In this document: one piece after another, positions 42,612-51,488 of the stretch | Layout: each line of letters opens with the position of its first letter | Position numbering within the stretch: the stretch's first letter is position 1 | Assembly: GCF_900116295.1 (NCBI RefSeq) | Contig: NZ_FPAF01000004.1 | Span: forward strand, 186,001-250,000 | DNA from: Bacillus sp. 103mf | GTDB lineage: Bacteria > Bacillota > Bacilli > Bacillales > Bacillaceae_G | Direction: 5' to 3' | Length of the DNA stretch: 64,000 nucleotides | Notes under the pieces: model-generated | Database searches by the model: none | Seen by the model: only the letters and a program-made list of their open reading frames with translations | What the model was told of the DNA's origin: nothing | Made by a program: the position numbers and the translations under genes

Positions 42612-43991
42612 TCACTTAAAAATCTTTCGTAAAATTTTAATTTTGTCCCTATACGGTGGAAATACAAGCCCTAGGTCTATCCTTGAACTTTTCTTTAAAA
42701 TGCTTTTATGATGTGTAAAAGCATCAAAGCTATGTTTCCCATGATAGGCACCGAATCCTGCACTTCCTACTCCGCCAAAAGGCAAGTGGAGATTAGCCAT
42801 ATGTGACATTGTATCATTGATGCATCCTCCTCCAAAAGAAACTCGTCCTAATACTTGTTTTTCGACGTTTTTATTTTCAGTAAATACATACAAAGCTAAC
42901 GGTTTGGGATGGTTGTTAATCATACGAATGACCTCATCTAAATCGCTGTACTCCATAATTGGTAAAATCGGTCCGAAAATTTCTTCTTTCATAGCTGCAT
43001 CATCCCACGATTTTGCTTCAAGAAGTGTTGGTTCAATATATAAATGACTTCTAGATGATTTTCCACCAGATATTATATGACTTTGGTCTTGTTCTAATAT
43101 AGAAATAAGTCTATCAAATTGTCCCTCATTGACAATTCGACCATAATCATTGCTTTTTGATACATCTGATCCATAAAAGCTTGTGATGACTTCTTTCATT
43201 TTCGAAATCAATTGTACCTTAATAGATTTGTGAGCAATAACATAATCAGGTGCAATACAGGATTGCCCAGCATTTATAAATTTTCCCCAGACAATACGTT
43301 TGGCTGCTATATCGAGGTTAGCTGTTTCATCGACAATAGCTGGTCCTTTTCCACCAAGTTCTAATGTTACTGGTACAAGGTTTTTCGCCGCAGCTTCCAT
43401 GACAATTTTTCCAACTTGAACGCTACCAGTAAAAAAGATATGGTCAAATGGTGCGTGAATCAATAAAGAAGTTGTTTCTTTGTCTCCTTCAATTACACGA
43501 ATATATTGCTTATCAAACGTTTCACTTATTATTTTGTTAATTACAGCCGAAACATTTGGTGCATTTTCTGAAGGCTTGAGAACTACACAATTTCCTGCCG
43601 CAATCGCCCCGATAAGAGGTTCCATTATTGATTGGAATGGATAATTAAAAGGTCCAATAATTAGCACTGTACCATATGGTTCTTTTATTATGTAGCTTTT
43701 GGAAGGTAAAAAATGAATAGGTGTTTTTACTTTTTGAGGTTTCATCCACTGTTTTAGGTATTTCATTATAAAGTTGATACTGTTAAAGGCGAAACCAATT
43801 TCTGCAGCGTATGCTTCAAACTCGCTTTTATGTAAATCTTGATATAATGCGCTCAGCACTTGATTTTCATATTTTCGAATAGCATTTTTTAATTTTTCTA
43901 ATTGTTCAAGGCGAAATTGTAGACTTCTTGTATGATCATGATGAAAAAATTGTTTATGCTCTTGAATCAGTTGTTGCATATTATCAGCCAT
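42612..43991 (-). CDS. Aldehyde dehydrogenase, YwdH-like
   Basis: A 459-residue NAD(P)-dependent aldehyde dehydrogenase of the short class 3-like type. It has the cofactor loop IFFTGSVQVGKIVMEAAAKN, the general-base Glu in TLELGGKGP and the nucleophile Cys in NAGQSCIAPDYV. The C-terminal amphipathic tail (FPPYRDKIKILRKIFK) is typical of fatty-aldehyde members and of B. subtilis YwdH. All catalytic residues are intact. GGAGGG precedes the ATG. Probably handles medium- or long-chain aldehydes; this is inference. Confidence 0.88.
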   Translation of the reverse strand: MADNMQQLIQEHKQFFHHDHTRSLQFRLEQLEKLKNAIRKYENQVLSALYQDLHKSEFEAYAAEIGFAFNSINFIMKYLKQWMKPQKVKTPIHFLPSKSYIIKEPYGTVLIIGPFNYPFQSIMEPLIGAIAAGNCVVLKPSENAPNVSAVINKIISETFDKQYIRVIEGDKETTSLLIHAPFDHIFFTGSVQVGKIVMEAAAKNLVPVTLELGGKGPAIVDETANLDIAAKRIVWGKFINAGQSCIAPDYVIAHKSIKVQLISKMKEVITSFYGSDVSKSNDYGRIVNEGQFDRLISILEQDQSHIISGGKSSRSHLYIEPTLLEAKSWDDAAMKEEIFGPILPIMEYSDLDEVIRMINNHPKPLALYVFTENKNVEKQVLGRVSFGGGCINDTMSHMANLHLPFGGVGSAGFGAYHGKHSFDAFTHHKSILKKSSRIDLGLVFPPYRDKIKILRKIFK

Positions 43992-44152
43992 TAGGAAATC
44001 CCTCCAATAGAAAGAAAATATTTATATACTATGTACATAAGCTACTGTTAAGCCAAGAGTGATTATCTTAGAAATGTTGAAGAATTTAAAACATAGGCTC
44101 CATTATTCGAAGATGGTCTTCTTGCCCCTTGTAAAAAAGAGAAAACATTTTA

Positions 44153-44287
44153 GTGTTTGTAAATGCTAAAAAACAAGGATACAAGGTTGATTGGCGTGAG
44201 CTTAGAGCCTAGGATCTTCCAGAGTTATGTAATGTTATAGATAAAATAATTCACGATGAAGTAACATTCTATTTGCAAGATGGTTAA
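44153..44287 (+). pseudogene. Gene remnant with in-frame TAG
   Basis: VFVNAKKQGYKVDWRELRA, a TAG stop, then DLPELCNVIDKIIHDEVTF and YLQDG read in a single frame. The protein-like quality on both sides of the stop indicates a gene killed by a nonsense change and missing its 5' end. It overlaps the next ORF by 8 bases in another frame. Family not recognised. Confidence 0.45.
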
Positions 44288-44591
44288 TCCTTCTGATATC
44301 TGGATTATTTCAGTTCAAGATAAAAATGAAGAAGAGTGGTTAAAAATCATAGATGAAGATTCAGATTTTATCCATGAAGAAATTATGACTTATCGGTGTC
44401 AATCTCAATACATTTTAACAAAAATTACTGATCATTCTACGAAAAAAATAGTATTTCATTACACCCCAGACTATGAAAATATTCAAACAGAAAGTAATGT
44501 CTTTAATGGGAGTGAAGTATTATTTGTAAAATCCGCTAGTAATGAGGAATTTCCTTTACATATTAAGCATCCAATCATGTCCCAAGCATAG
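44280..44591 (+). CDS. Hypothetical protein, 103 residues, perhaps incomplete
   Basis: An acidic soluble protein (ISVQDKNEEEWLKIIDEDSD; FHYTPDYENIQTESN) of unknown family. There is no clear ribosome binding site before the ATG, which lies inside the upstream remnant; it may have been translated by coupling with that gene before it decayed, or the two may once have been one gene. A strong terminator follows, which suggests the stop is original. Confidence 0.45.
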   Translation: MVNPSDIWIISVQDKNEEEWLKIIDEDSDFIHEEIMTYRCQSQYILTKITDHSTKKIVFHYTPDYENIQTESNVFNGSEVLFVKSASNEEFPLHIKHPIMSQA

Positions 44592-44611
44592 ATTTGTAAC
44601 TCTGTAATAAC

Positions 44612-44659
44612 AAAAAAAGCCCAATTTCTTAATTTAATACTGAGAAAGCGGGCTTTTTA
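44612..44659 (+). terminator. Rho-independent terminator
   Basis: AAAAAAGCCC and GGGCTTTTTA close a stem-loop (CTTTCTTAA-type inner pairing is imperfect). Confidence 0.75.
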
Positions 44660-44677
44660 ATATTGTAATTTCCTTAA

Positions 44678-44715
44678 CGTTGTAAACCTGCATTTTCCTG
44701 ACACTCCCCCTATTA
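44678..44715 (-). repeat. CGCTAAG-family repeat, reverse
   Basis: In reverse: GGGGAGTGTCAGGAAAATGC followed by AGGTTTACAACGTTAAGG. It matches the core of the family at 31944-31985. Confidence 0.5.
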
Positions 44716-44818
44716 GTCTTACAAAACTGTAAGGTATCTGTCATCTTCTTCAATAGCATTTAAAAATATCCAGCTTATATACTAAAGGTAAATTTAATCA
44801 AAAGAGGAGTGGGCGAAT

Positions 44819-44938
44819 ATGTATGAAGTGATTGAAGAAGTGGTATCTGGCCTATGTGAATTTGTAGTTGAAGTTGCAGTTGACGCCGTAACTAGCATCT
44901 TTACAGATTGGAATACAGAGGAAGAAGAAATATTGTAA
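44819..44938 (+). CDS. Small acidic hypothetical protein, 39 residues
   Basis: The ATG has AGAGGAGTGGG upstream. The product is strongly acidic and amphipathic (MYEVIEEVVSGLCEFVVEVA; ends WNTEEEEIL), and could form one amphipathic helix. No signal peptide. It precedes the NAD-salvage cluster but is separated from it by over 100 bp and a palindrome. Function unknown. Confidence 0.6.
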   Translation: MYEVIEEVVSGLCEFVVEVAVDAVTSIFTDWNTEEEEIL

Positions 44939-45049
44939 ATTCAAATCATCCATTATATAAAAACAAACGGTGTAAAATTTAAACTAAGCCATATGGGGAT
45001 TTTTAAAAATTTCTATGGACAAATAAAAATAATTCGTGCATAATTGAAT

Positions 45050-45076
45050 TAATAATTAACCAATTGTTAATTATTA
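45050..45076. promoter_or_regulatory. Palindromic operator candidate before nrtR-like gene
   Basis: A perfect inverted repeat TAATAATTAAC-CAATT-GTTAATTATTA, 52 bp before the start of the Nudix regulator gene. It shares TTAAC-N5-GTTAA with the palindrome at 45917-45950, as expected for two binding sites of one regulator. Confidence 0.75.
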
Positions 45077-45127
45077 AGAGAAGAGAAATACGTAAAGAAA
45101 AATACTAACCGTTTAGGAGGGAGCTAA

Positions 45128-45904
45128 ATGTCAAACCAAGAAGCTTTACAACAATATGATGTTAAAAAATATAAGACACCTGATGGCTATACATCAGATA
45201 TCGCAGTATTTACTATTGTTACTGAGGAAAAAGAAGAACATAAACCTCCTGTTATGGCTTTGAAATTAATGCTGATAAAACGGGCATTGACCAATTCAGA
45301 AGGAAAACCTAATATTGAAGCAGGGAAGTGGGCGTTACCTGGCGGCTTTGTACAGGATGATGAAACGGCGTTTGAAGCAGCAAAGCGAGAGCTAGAAGAA
45401 GAAACAGGTGTAGAAGGTATACATATTAAACATTATGGCGTGTATGATAAACCTGGCCGTGATCCACGAGGTTGGATTATTTCTAACGCGCATTATGCAA
45501 TTGTACCAGAGTATTATTTAGAAAAACGTCAAGCTAATGATGATGCTGCAGAAGTTGCATTATTTTCAATTGATGAAGTCCTGAAATTAGACTTAGCTTT
45601 TGATCATAACCAGATCATACGTGACGCAATTAAAGTCATCACAATTGATTTACTTCAAACAACTGTAGCAAAAAACTTCTTACCAAAGAGTTTCACATAC
45701 TCTGAGCTACAAGCCGTATTATTGACTGTTACTGAAGATCCAGCAATTAAGAGTGGGCAGGCATTTGCGAGAAAAATAAAAACTTTGCCGTTCATTCAAG
45801 AAATTACGGGCCAAACGACTCAGCGAACATCGAAAAAATCCGCACAATTATATCGTTTTATAGAGATGGATATAGTGCAACCAATATACACAGCTAGATA
45901 CTAA
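45128..45904 (+). CDS. NrtR-like Nudix-domain transcriptional regulator or Nudix hydrolase
   Basis: A 258-residue protein. Residues about 20-165 are a Nudix domain with a complete box (GGFVQDDETAFEAAKRELEE, then ETGV), so hydrolase activity is possible. Residues about 175-258 look like a winged helix (SFTYSELQAVLLTVTEDPAI). This is the architecture of NrtR, the regulator that represses NAD genes and responds to ADP-ribose-type ligands. It heads a cluster with pncB, a nadD-like gene and nadE, and palindromes lie before it and before pncB. GGAGGGAGC precedes the ATG. In most Firmicutes NAD genes are under NiaR instead. Confidence 0.8.
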   Translation: MSNQEALQQYDVKKYKTPDGYTSDIAVFTIVTEEKEEHKPPVMALKLMLIKRALTNSEGKPNIEAGKWALPGGFVQDDETAFEAAKRELEEETGVEGIHIKHYGVYDKPGRDPRGWIISNAHYAIVPEYYLEKRQANDDAAEVALFSIDEVLKLDLAFDHNQIIRDAIKVITIDLLQTTVAKNFLPKSFTYSELQAVLLTVTEDPAIKSGQAFARKIKTLPFIQEITGQTTQRTSKKSAQLYRFIEMDIVQPIYTARY

Positions 45905-45916
45905 TTTTTTTAAAAT

Positions 45917-45950
45917 TAATATTTAACAATTTGTTAATTGTTAAATATTA
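45917..45950. promoter_or_regulatory. Palindromic operator candidate before pncB
   Basis: A perfect 15-bp-arm inverted repeat: TAATATTTAACAATT, TGTT, AATTGTTAAATATTA. It lies 46 bp before the pncB start. It also contains TTAAC-N5-GTTAA, as the palindrome at 45050-45076 does. Without a T-run it is not a good terminator. Confidence 0.75.
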
Positions 45951-45996
45951 TAGATGTATACATACAATATATTTTAAATAATTGGAGGGAATTATA

Positions 45997-47466
45997 ATGA
46001 ATAATACATATACAGACGATAGCCTAACACTACATACTGACCTTTATCAAATTAATATGGCGGAAACGTACTGGGAAGATAATATGCATAATCGTAAAGC
46101 AGTATTTGAAGTATTCTTTCGAAAACTTCCATTCGGAAACGGGTACGCTGTTTTCGCTGGTTTAGAAAGAATTATAAATTACTTAAAAAATTTCCGTTTT
46201 ACTGAAAGTGATATTGCATATCTTCGCGATGAATTAGGGTATCAAGAGGATTTCTTGGAGTTTTTAAAAGGTATAAAGTTTACTGGAACTGTCCGTTCGA
46301 TGAAAGAAGGTGAATTAGTCTTTGGGAATGAGCCGATGCTTCGAATTGAAGCACCTTTAGTAGAGGCTCAACTCATTGAAACAGCTATTCTAAACATTGT
46401 AAATTACCAAACATTAATTGCAACAAAAGCTTCGCGAATGAAACAAGTAGTAGGAGAACAAACTGCAATGGAATTTGGAACTCGTCGCTCTCACGAAATG
46501 GATGCAGCAATTTGGGGTACAAGAGCAGCCTATATCGGAGGATTTGACGCTACATCTAATGTACGTGCCGGAAAACTGTTTGGCATTCCTGTAGTTGGTA
46601 CACACGCACATGCAATGGTTCAAGCATATCGCGATGAATATACCGCTTTTCATAAATACGCTCGTAGACATAAGGATTGTGTATTTTTAGTAGATACTTA
46701 CGATACATTAAAATCAGGGGTGCCAAATGCTATTAAAGTGGCCAAAGAACTTGGAGATCAAATTAATTTTAAGGGAATTCGACTAGATAGCGGAGATTTA
46801 GCTTACTTATCTAAAGAAGCGAGAAAAATGTTAGATGAAGCAGGTTTTACAGAAACAAAAATTATTGCATCCAATGATCTAGACGAAAAAACGATCACTC
46901 ATTTAAAATCACAAGGAGCGAAAATTGATATTTGGGGAATTGGCACAAAATTAATCACAGCATTTGATTCTCCTGCTCTAGGAGCTGTTTACAAGCTTGT
47001 TTCCATCGAAGATATAAACGGTGAAATGGTAGATACAATTAAAATCAGCTCCAATCCAGAAAAAGTAACTACTCCAGGTCTTAAGAAAGTGTACCGTATT
47101 ATTAATACGACAAACAAAAAATCAGAAGGAGATTATATCGCGTTAGAGACAGAAAATCCAGCTGAAGAAGATCGATTAAAAATGTTTCATCCAATGCATA
47201 CTTTTATTAGTAAATTTGTAACGAACTTTGAGGCTAAAGAGCTGCATCACGATATTTTCATAGAAGGCGAGTGTGTATATCAATCTGCATCACTGCAAGA
47301 AATCCAGCAATTCACAAAAGACAACTTAAATTTACTTTGGGATGAATATAAACGCGGATTAAATCCAGAAGAATATCCTTTAGACCTTAGTCAAAAGTGT
47401 TGGGATAACAAAATGAAACATATTGAGGAAGTAAAACAAAAAGTTGCGGAGATGATTAGAAAATGA
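45997..47466 (+). CDS. pncB: Nicotinate phosphoribosyltransferase
   Basis: A 489-residue enzyme that converts nicotinate to nicotinate mononucleotide, the entry step of the Preiss-Handler NAD salvage route. The ATG at 45997 has GGAGGG 7 bases upstream. LHTDLYQINMAETYW is the family start. GTRRSHEMDAAIWGTRAAYI includes the phosphorylated-type His region, and RLDSGDLAYLSKEARKML is the phosphate-binding block. Length fits. Its stop overlaps the next start by 4 bases. A palindrome lies upstream, so NrtR-type repression is likely. Confidence 0.93.
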   Translation: MNNTYTDDSLTLHTDLYQINMAETYWEDNMHNRKAVFEVFFRKLPFGNGYAVFAGLERIINYLKNFRFTESDIAYLRDELGYQEDFLEFLKGIKFTGTVRSMKEGELVFGNEPMLRIEAPLVEAQLIETAILNIVNYQTLIATKASRMKQVVGEQTAMEFGTRRSHEMDAAIWGTRAAYIGGFDATSNVRAGKLFGIPVVGTHAHAMVQAYRDEYTAFHKYARRHKDCVFLVDTYDTLKSGVPNAIKVAKELGDQINFKGIRLDSGDLAYLSKEARKMLDEAGFTETKIIASNDLDEKTITHLKSQGAKIDIWGIGTKLITAFDSPALGAVYKLVSIEDINGEMVDTIKISSNPEKVTTPGLKKVYRIINTTNKKSEGDYIALETENPAEEDRLKMFHPMHTFISKFVTNFEAKELHHDIFIEGECVYQSASLQEIQQFTKDNLNLLWDEYKRGLNPEEYPLDLSQKCWDNKMKHIEEVKQKVAEMIRK

Positions 47467-48167
47467 AAATAAATGAAATCAAATCAACTAAAAGTATGGA
47501 GTACCTTCAAGAATTGAATCCAGAAAAAGATATTAGCGGACTATTAAAAAAAGGGCGACGAATTGGAATATATGGTTCATCATTTGACCCAATTACGAAT
47601 GTTCATTTGTGGACTGCTTCAACTGTGGCACATCGTAAAAAGCTAGATTATATTATCTTTTTACCTTCTACAAACAAGCGCATTGATAAGAAAATACAAA
47701 CGACAGGTGATCACCGTGCTAAGATGCTCAGTTTAGCCATACAGGATAATCCCAAGTTCGTTCTGGACACCCATGAATTAAACGTATTACCAGGAAAACA
47801 TTATACATACTATACAATGAAGCATTTTAGATCTATATTAAAAGAAGCAGAATTGTTCTTTATCATGGGTGCAGACCTTTTAGTAGATATCGCTGATGGA
47901 AAATGGAAGATGGCCGAAGAATTGATAAGTGAAAATAATTTTATCGTTATGGCTCGCAATGGTATCGATATGCTCCAAACGATTAGTCGATCCGCTCTCC
48001 TGCGCAATTATGATGATGGTAGATTTCAATTAATTGATAAAGGATTAGCTATGGAAATTAGTTCTACATATATACGCGAAGAATTTTCTAAAGGCGGCGA
48101 ACCACGTTACCTTCTCCCGGATAGCTGCTACTATTACATCAAGGAAAAAGGTTTGTATCAATCATAA
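47463..48167 (+). CDS. nadD: Nicotinate-nucleotide adenylyltransferase-like protein
   Basis: A 234-residue nucleotidyltransferase that would convert nicotinate mononucleotide to deamido-NAD. It has [15 protein letters not shown] (variant of the G-x-F-x-P-x-H-x-G-H ATP site, with T-N-V-H in place of H-x-G-H) and ISSTYIRE (the ISST-R motif). It carries an extra 30 or so N-terminal residues over the housekeeping NadD. The variant motif and the cluster position suggest a second, salvage-linked NadD. It starts inside the pncB stop (ATGA). Confidence 0.85.
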   Translation: MKINEIKSTKSMEYLQELNPEKDISGLLKKGRRIGIYGSSFDPITNVHLWTASTVAHRKKLDYIIFLPSTNKRIDKKIQTTGDHRAKMLSLAIQDNPKFVLDTHELNVLPGKHYTYYTMKHFRSILKEAELFFIMGADLLVDIADGKWKMAEELISENNFIVMARNGIDMLQTISRSALLRNYDDGRFQLIDKGLAMEISSTYIREEFSKGGEPRYLLPDSCYYYIKEKGLYQS

Positions 48168-48216
48168 GGATTACATTGCATATAAAACTTTAAAAACTGA
48201 AAGGGAATGTTTTGAA

Positions 48217-49038
48217 ATGACAACTTTACAACAAAAAATCATGTCGGATTTACATGTATCAGCAGTAATTGATCCTATTCAAGAAATTCGTAAAAGAGTA
48301 AATTTTTTAAAGGAGTACGCACTTAAAACAGGAGCAAAAGGCTTCGTTTTAGGAATTAGCGGTGGGCAAGATTCAACATTAGCTGGAAGACTTGCTCAAC
48401 TAGCAGTAGAAGAACTGAGAACCGAAGGGAAAAATGTAAAATTCGTGGCCATCCGCCTACCTTACGGCGTTCAAAAAGATGAAGATGATGCACAAGCAGC
48501 ATTACAATTTATTCGAGCAGACGAAGAATTTGTATTTGATATCAAAACGACAGTTGACGCTTTTGCAGAGCAATATAAAAAAGATGCAAAAGAGCAACTT
48601 ACAGATTTCAATAAAGGAAATGTGAAAGCCAGGGTTCGAATGATTACGCAATATGCGGTAGGTGGGCAAAATGGCCTTCTTGTAATCGGGACAGACCACG
48701 CAGCAGAAGCTGTAACAGGCTTCTTTACGAAGTACGGCGATGGTGGTGCTGACATTCTTCCGTTATCTGGATTAACAAAAAGACAAGGAAGAGAACTATT
48801 GAAAGCTTTAGACGCTTCTGAAAGATTGTATTTAAAAGTTCCAACAGCTGATTTATTAGATAATAAACCACAACAAGCAGATGAAACCGAGCTAGGAATT
48901 TCTTATGAAGAGCTAGATGATTATTTAGAAGGTAAGAAAGTGTCAAAAGAAGTAGCAGAAGCAATCGAAAAACGATATTTAGCTACAGAACATAAACGAC
49001 AACTTCCTACAACTATGTTTGATGATTGGTGGAAGTAA
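48217..49038 (+). CDS. nadE: Ammonia-dependent NAD synthetase
   Basis: A 273-residue enzyme that amidates deamido-NAD to NAD with ATP and ammonia. P-loop [33 protein letters not shown] and [20 protein letters not shown] are textbook NadE blocks. Length equals that of the B. subtilis enzyme, without a glutaminase domain. GGGAATG-type site (AAAGGGAA) precedes the ATG. Third enzyme of the cluster; with pncB and nadD it forms a complete route from nicotinate to NAD. Confidence 0.95.
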   Translation: MTTLQQKIMSDLHVSAVIDPIQEIRKRVNFLKEYALKTGAKGFVLGISGGQDSTLAGRLAQLAVEELRTEGKNVKFVAIRLPYGVQKDEDDAQAALQFIRADEEFVFDIKTTVDAFAEQYKKDAKEQLTDFNKGNVKARVRMITQYAVGGQNGLLVIGTDHAAEAVTGFFTKYGDGGADILPLSGLTKRQGRELLKALDASERLYLKVPTADLLDNKPQQADETELGISYEELDDYLEGKKVSKEVAEAIEKRYLATEHKRQLPTTMFDDWWK

Positions 49039-49094
49039 TATATCATCATATTCTCTAACTAGCGGAGACAGATTAGTTCAATAACAAATCAATT

Positions 49095-49139
49095 AAAGAA
49101 TGCACATATAAGGCATGTCTTATATGTGCATTCTTTTTA
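49095..49139. terminator. Bidirectional terminator
   Basis: AAAGAATGCACATATA pairs with TATATGTGCATTCTTT, with T-runs on both strands. It ends the NAD cluster and the convergent rap-phr operon. Confidence 0.9.
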
Positions 49140-49172
49140 TTTTTTAAAGGTCTTTTCATTTTGTAACTTAAA

Positions 49173-49334
49173 TCAAAACGTTTTACCATGTTCTCTTTGA
49201 GGATCACTCGATTGTTCCAGGAATGTTTTACCATGTTCTGCTTGGAATGTGTTTGAAGGAGTATATCCAATAATTCCTGTTAGTAGTAAAGTTAATCCAA
49301 ATGTAATTCCAAAAAATTTAGCTAATTTTTTCAT
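49173..49334 (-). CDS. phr: Phr-type signalling peptide precursor with two copies of the signal motif
   Basis: A 53-residue pre-pro-peptide. A hydrophobic secretion signal (KLAKFFGITFGLTLLLTGII) is followed by two copies of a signal motif: AEHGKTF at 32-38 and REHGKTF at 47-53, the latter being the C-terminus. Phr precursors are exported, cut to penta- to heptapeptides and re-imported by Opp to inhibit the cognate Rap. The ATG overlaps the rap stop by one base, and AAGGAGG lies 11 bases upstream. The motif recalls the HGK-containing B. thuringiensis Phr8 peptide. Confidence 0.88.
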   Translation of the reverse strand: MKKLAKFFGITFGLTLLLTGIIGYTPSNTFQAEHGKTFLEQSSDPQREHGKTF

Positions 49335-50428
49335 TATTTTAAAGCCTCCTTATCGTGTAGTTTTTGTTCAGCTTCGTGTGACTTATAAAAATATTGACTT
49401 GCTTTATCAGGTTGATTAGAAGCATAAAACTTTAAAGCCAATTGTTTAGAGTAGTCATGCACGAACCCTAATAAATCTTCTCGCTCAAAGTATTGAATTC
49501 CTTCTTTAATTATTGTTTCAAATGTATTAATTGGTTCTTCTGTATTTAATGCGTGAAGGATGGAAAAGTGATGTTTATATCCAATTACTTGTAAACGGTT
49601 ACAAATTTCCAATCCTTTTTCAATAAATTTATTTGTTTCTTCAGTGTGACCTAATTTAAAATGTTCTCTTGCTAATAGGAAGGTACATTTATAGTCAGTT
49701 TCAGGATCTTCAATGGAAGCAGATAAATTTCTAATAGCGGCTTTAGATAAGTTTTGCTCAGCATATAAGAAACCTAAATTATGTCTAATTTTTAGAGCAA
49801 GTAGTGTACTTTTCTTTTTATTAGCAATATCTAAAGCATTTATGAAATATTCTTCAGCTGATTCATATTGACCTAAAGAAGTACATGTAAGTCCTAAAAT
49901 ATTTGTACAACCAGCAATATTAACCTCATATCCTATTGAGTTTTCATAATAATTTTTAGCTTTTGTTGCATAATTAATAGCGACAAGTGGTTGACGAACT
50001 TGATAGTAGTATGCAGCAGCTTTGTAGTGAAATTCAGCTCTTTCAGCTTCGTCAGGTATAGTTTTTAATAACTCTTTAGCATTACTAAAGTATTCGTTAG
50101 CTTCTTTAAATTTACCAATCTCAGTAGCATGTATTGCTTTAAAGAAATGATAGTAATATGTTAAAGAATCATCAGTTGGTTTTTCGAAGCTATTAATTTT
50201 TTCTAACAAAGTATTTGATTCTTTATAATCATTTGTAAGTAATTTATATCTAAATTCTAGTAAAAAGTAGTATAGTAGAATGTTCTGATTTTCCTCAATC
50301 CTATCAATTTTCTTGTTTACATCATTTCTAATTTCAAGTGCAAGAACTGTATTTTGACTACGAATTGCATCATACCAATTATTTAATAAAGAAGTAATTT
50401 GTTCTAACGTAACTGTTGTAGTCTCCAT
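49334..50428 (-). CDS. rap: Rap-family response regulator phosphatase/inhibitor
   Basis: A 364-residue TPR protein from the ATG at 50428 (AGGGGGGGG about 7 bases upstream); the longer frame lacks a site. The N-terminal helical bundle (about 1-75: LEQITSLLNNWYDAIRSQNT) is the response-regulator-binding part. Six or so TPR repeats follow (for example LGLTCTSLGQYESAEEYFINA). Rap proteins dephosphorylate Spo0F or block ComA-type regulators. The phr gene follows directly, so this is a complete quorum-sensing pair. Whether the catalytic Gln for Spo0F dephosphorylation is present needs an alignment. Confidence 0.9.
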   Translation of the reverse strand: METTTVTLEQITSLLNNWYDAIRSQNTVLALEIRNDVNKKIDRIEENQNILLYYFLLEFRYKLLTNDYKESNTLLEKINSFEKPTDDSLTYYYHFFKAIHATEIGKFKEANEYFSNAKELLKTIPDEAERAEFHYKAAAYYYQVRQPLVAINYATKAKNYYENSIGYEVNIAGCTNILGLTCTSLGQYESAEEYFINALDIANKKKSTLLALKIRHNLGFLYAEQNLSKAAIRNLSASIEDPETDYKCTFLLAREHFKLGHTEETNKFIEKGLEICNRLQVIGYKHHFSILHALNTEEPINTFETIIKEGIQYFEREDLLGFVHDYSKQLALKFYASNQPDKASQYFYKSHEAEQKLHDKEALK

Positions 50429-50576
50429 GGCATAACCCCCCCCTAATATATTTTTATATAATTGTATCAAGTTTTACAATATTTAGGGATTGAGAAAAAT
50501 ATTTCTCAATAAAATACTATTGATTTAAAGAAAGGAGAAAATTTGTTATTTTTTCGTAAGAAGCATGTTGTGAACT

Positions 50577-50957
50577 TTAGATTGTTATTTCAATCTGATT
50601 GCCTTCTGGATCACTTACTACACTTTCATAGTATCCATCACCAGTAAAGCGAGGTTCACTCAATATAGGATAGCCAGCTTTTCTTAATGTTTCCGTTAAT
50701 CGATTAACGTTATTTTTGCTTCCGACAGAAAAAGCGAAATGAGCATATCCAGTAATTTCATTTTTAGGTTTATTCTTTACTCCTTTCTTTCGCATAATTT
50801 CTATACGTGCCCCTGTTTCAAATGTAATAAAATAAGATTCAAATTGTTTTGTTTCATTACGATATAAGTTATTAGCTTTACCTTTAAAATATTTGGTATA
50901 AAACGTGCGCATTACTTCTAAATCATTTACCCAAATAGCTATATGTTCAATTTTCAT
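50577..50957 (-). CDS. VOC-family (glyoxalase-like) protein
   Basis: A 126-residue protein with paired beta-alpha-beta-beta-beta motifs. MKIEHIAIWVNDLEVMRTFY contains the first metal His, GYAHFAFSV the second and SDPEGNQIEITI the Glu. It resembles B. cereus glyoxalase/bleomycin-resistance-type proteins. I start at the ATG at 50957 (AAAGGTG upstream). Substrate unknown; fosfomycin or bleomycin resistance should not be assumed. Confidence 0.85.
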   Translation of the reverse strand: MKIEHIAIWVNDLEVMRTFYTKYFKGKANNLYRNETKQFESYFITFETGARIEIMRKKGVKNKPKNEITGYAHFAFSVGSKNNVNRLTETLRKAGYPILSEPRFTGDGYYESVVSDPEGNQIEITI

Positions 50958-51129
50958 TATCTTCACCTTTCAATTCATAGTCTTATTTTGATTCTCTTAT
51001 AAAAGAATGGACTATAAAATTCAGTATCAATAAAGTGGCTGCTGGCTTTGTTGGGATTCCATAATAAGTTTATTTAATATATTGTTCAGGATAGTTAAAG
51101 GCTATTATAAACTTGTTAAATATGATCCT

Positions 51130-51166
51130 ACAAAAAACTCTCTTTTGAGAAAAGAGAGTTTTTTTG
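51130..51166. terminator. Strong hairpin terminator
   Basis: ACAAAAAACTCTCTTTT pairs with AAAGAGAGTTTTTTTGT. No adjacent intact gene on the left uses the + strand, so it may be left over from a lost gene. Confidence 0.8.
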
Positions 51167-51272
51167 TAGGTTCCAAATATAATTGTATATATTTCAGAAT
51201 AATAAGTCTATAATTTATTTTTTAGAATTTTATAATTAATCATATTAATTCGGAAGTGGTAGGGAGTTATGA

Positions 51273-51383
51273 GAACGTGGATTTGTAGAAGATGCAAAAC
51301 ATTATGCACGCTTAAATGTTTATCAAATAGTACCAACTCTATATAAAGATCATTTTGTTGAGGAGAAAAATGTATTTACATAA
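51273..51383 (+). pseudogene. Short coding remnant
   Basis: After a TGA the frame reads ERGFVEDAKHYARLNVYQIV, then PTLYKDHFVEEKNVFT and a stop. It is protein-like but has no start. First of several decayed pieces up to 52440. Family not recognised. Confidence 0.3.
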
Positions 51384-51488
51384 TCCATTTTTTAATTGAC
51401 AGAGCAGGGTAGTTTAAGACCCGTTATTGAAGAATGAACCATTGTTCTATTTATTCATATTTTTCGTATGATATTAATAAATAGAACA

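Noticed and set aside
45917-45950. Palindrome before pncB read as a terminator of the regulator gene
   Set aside because: The stem is AT-only and no T-run follows; the shared TTAAC-N5-GTTAA core with 45050-45076 fits an operator better.
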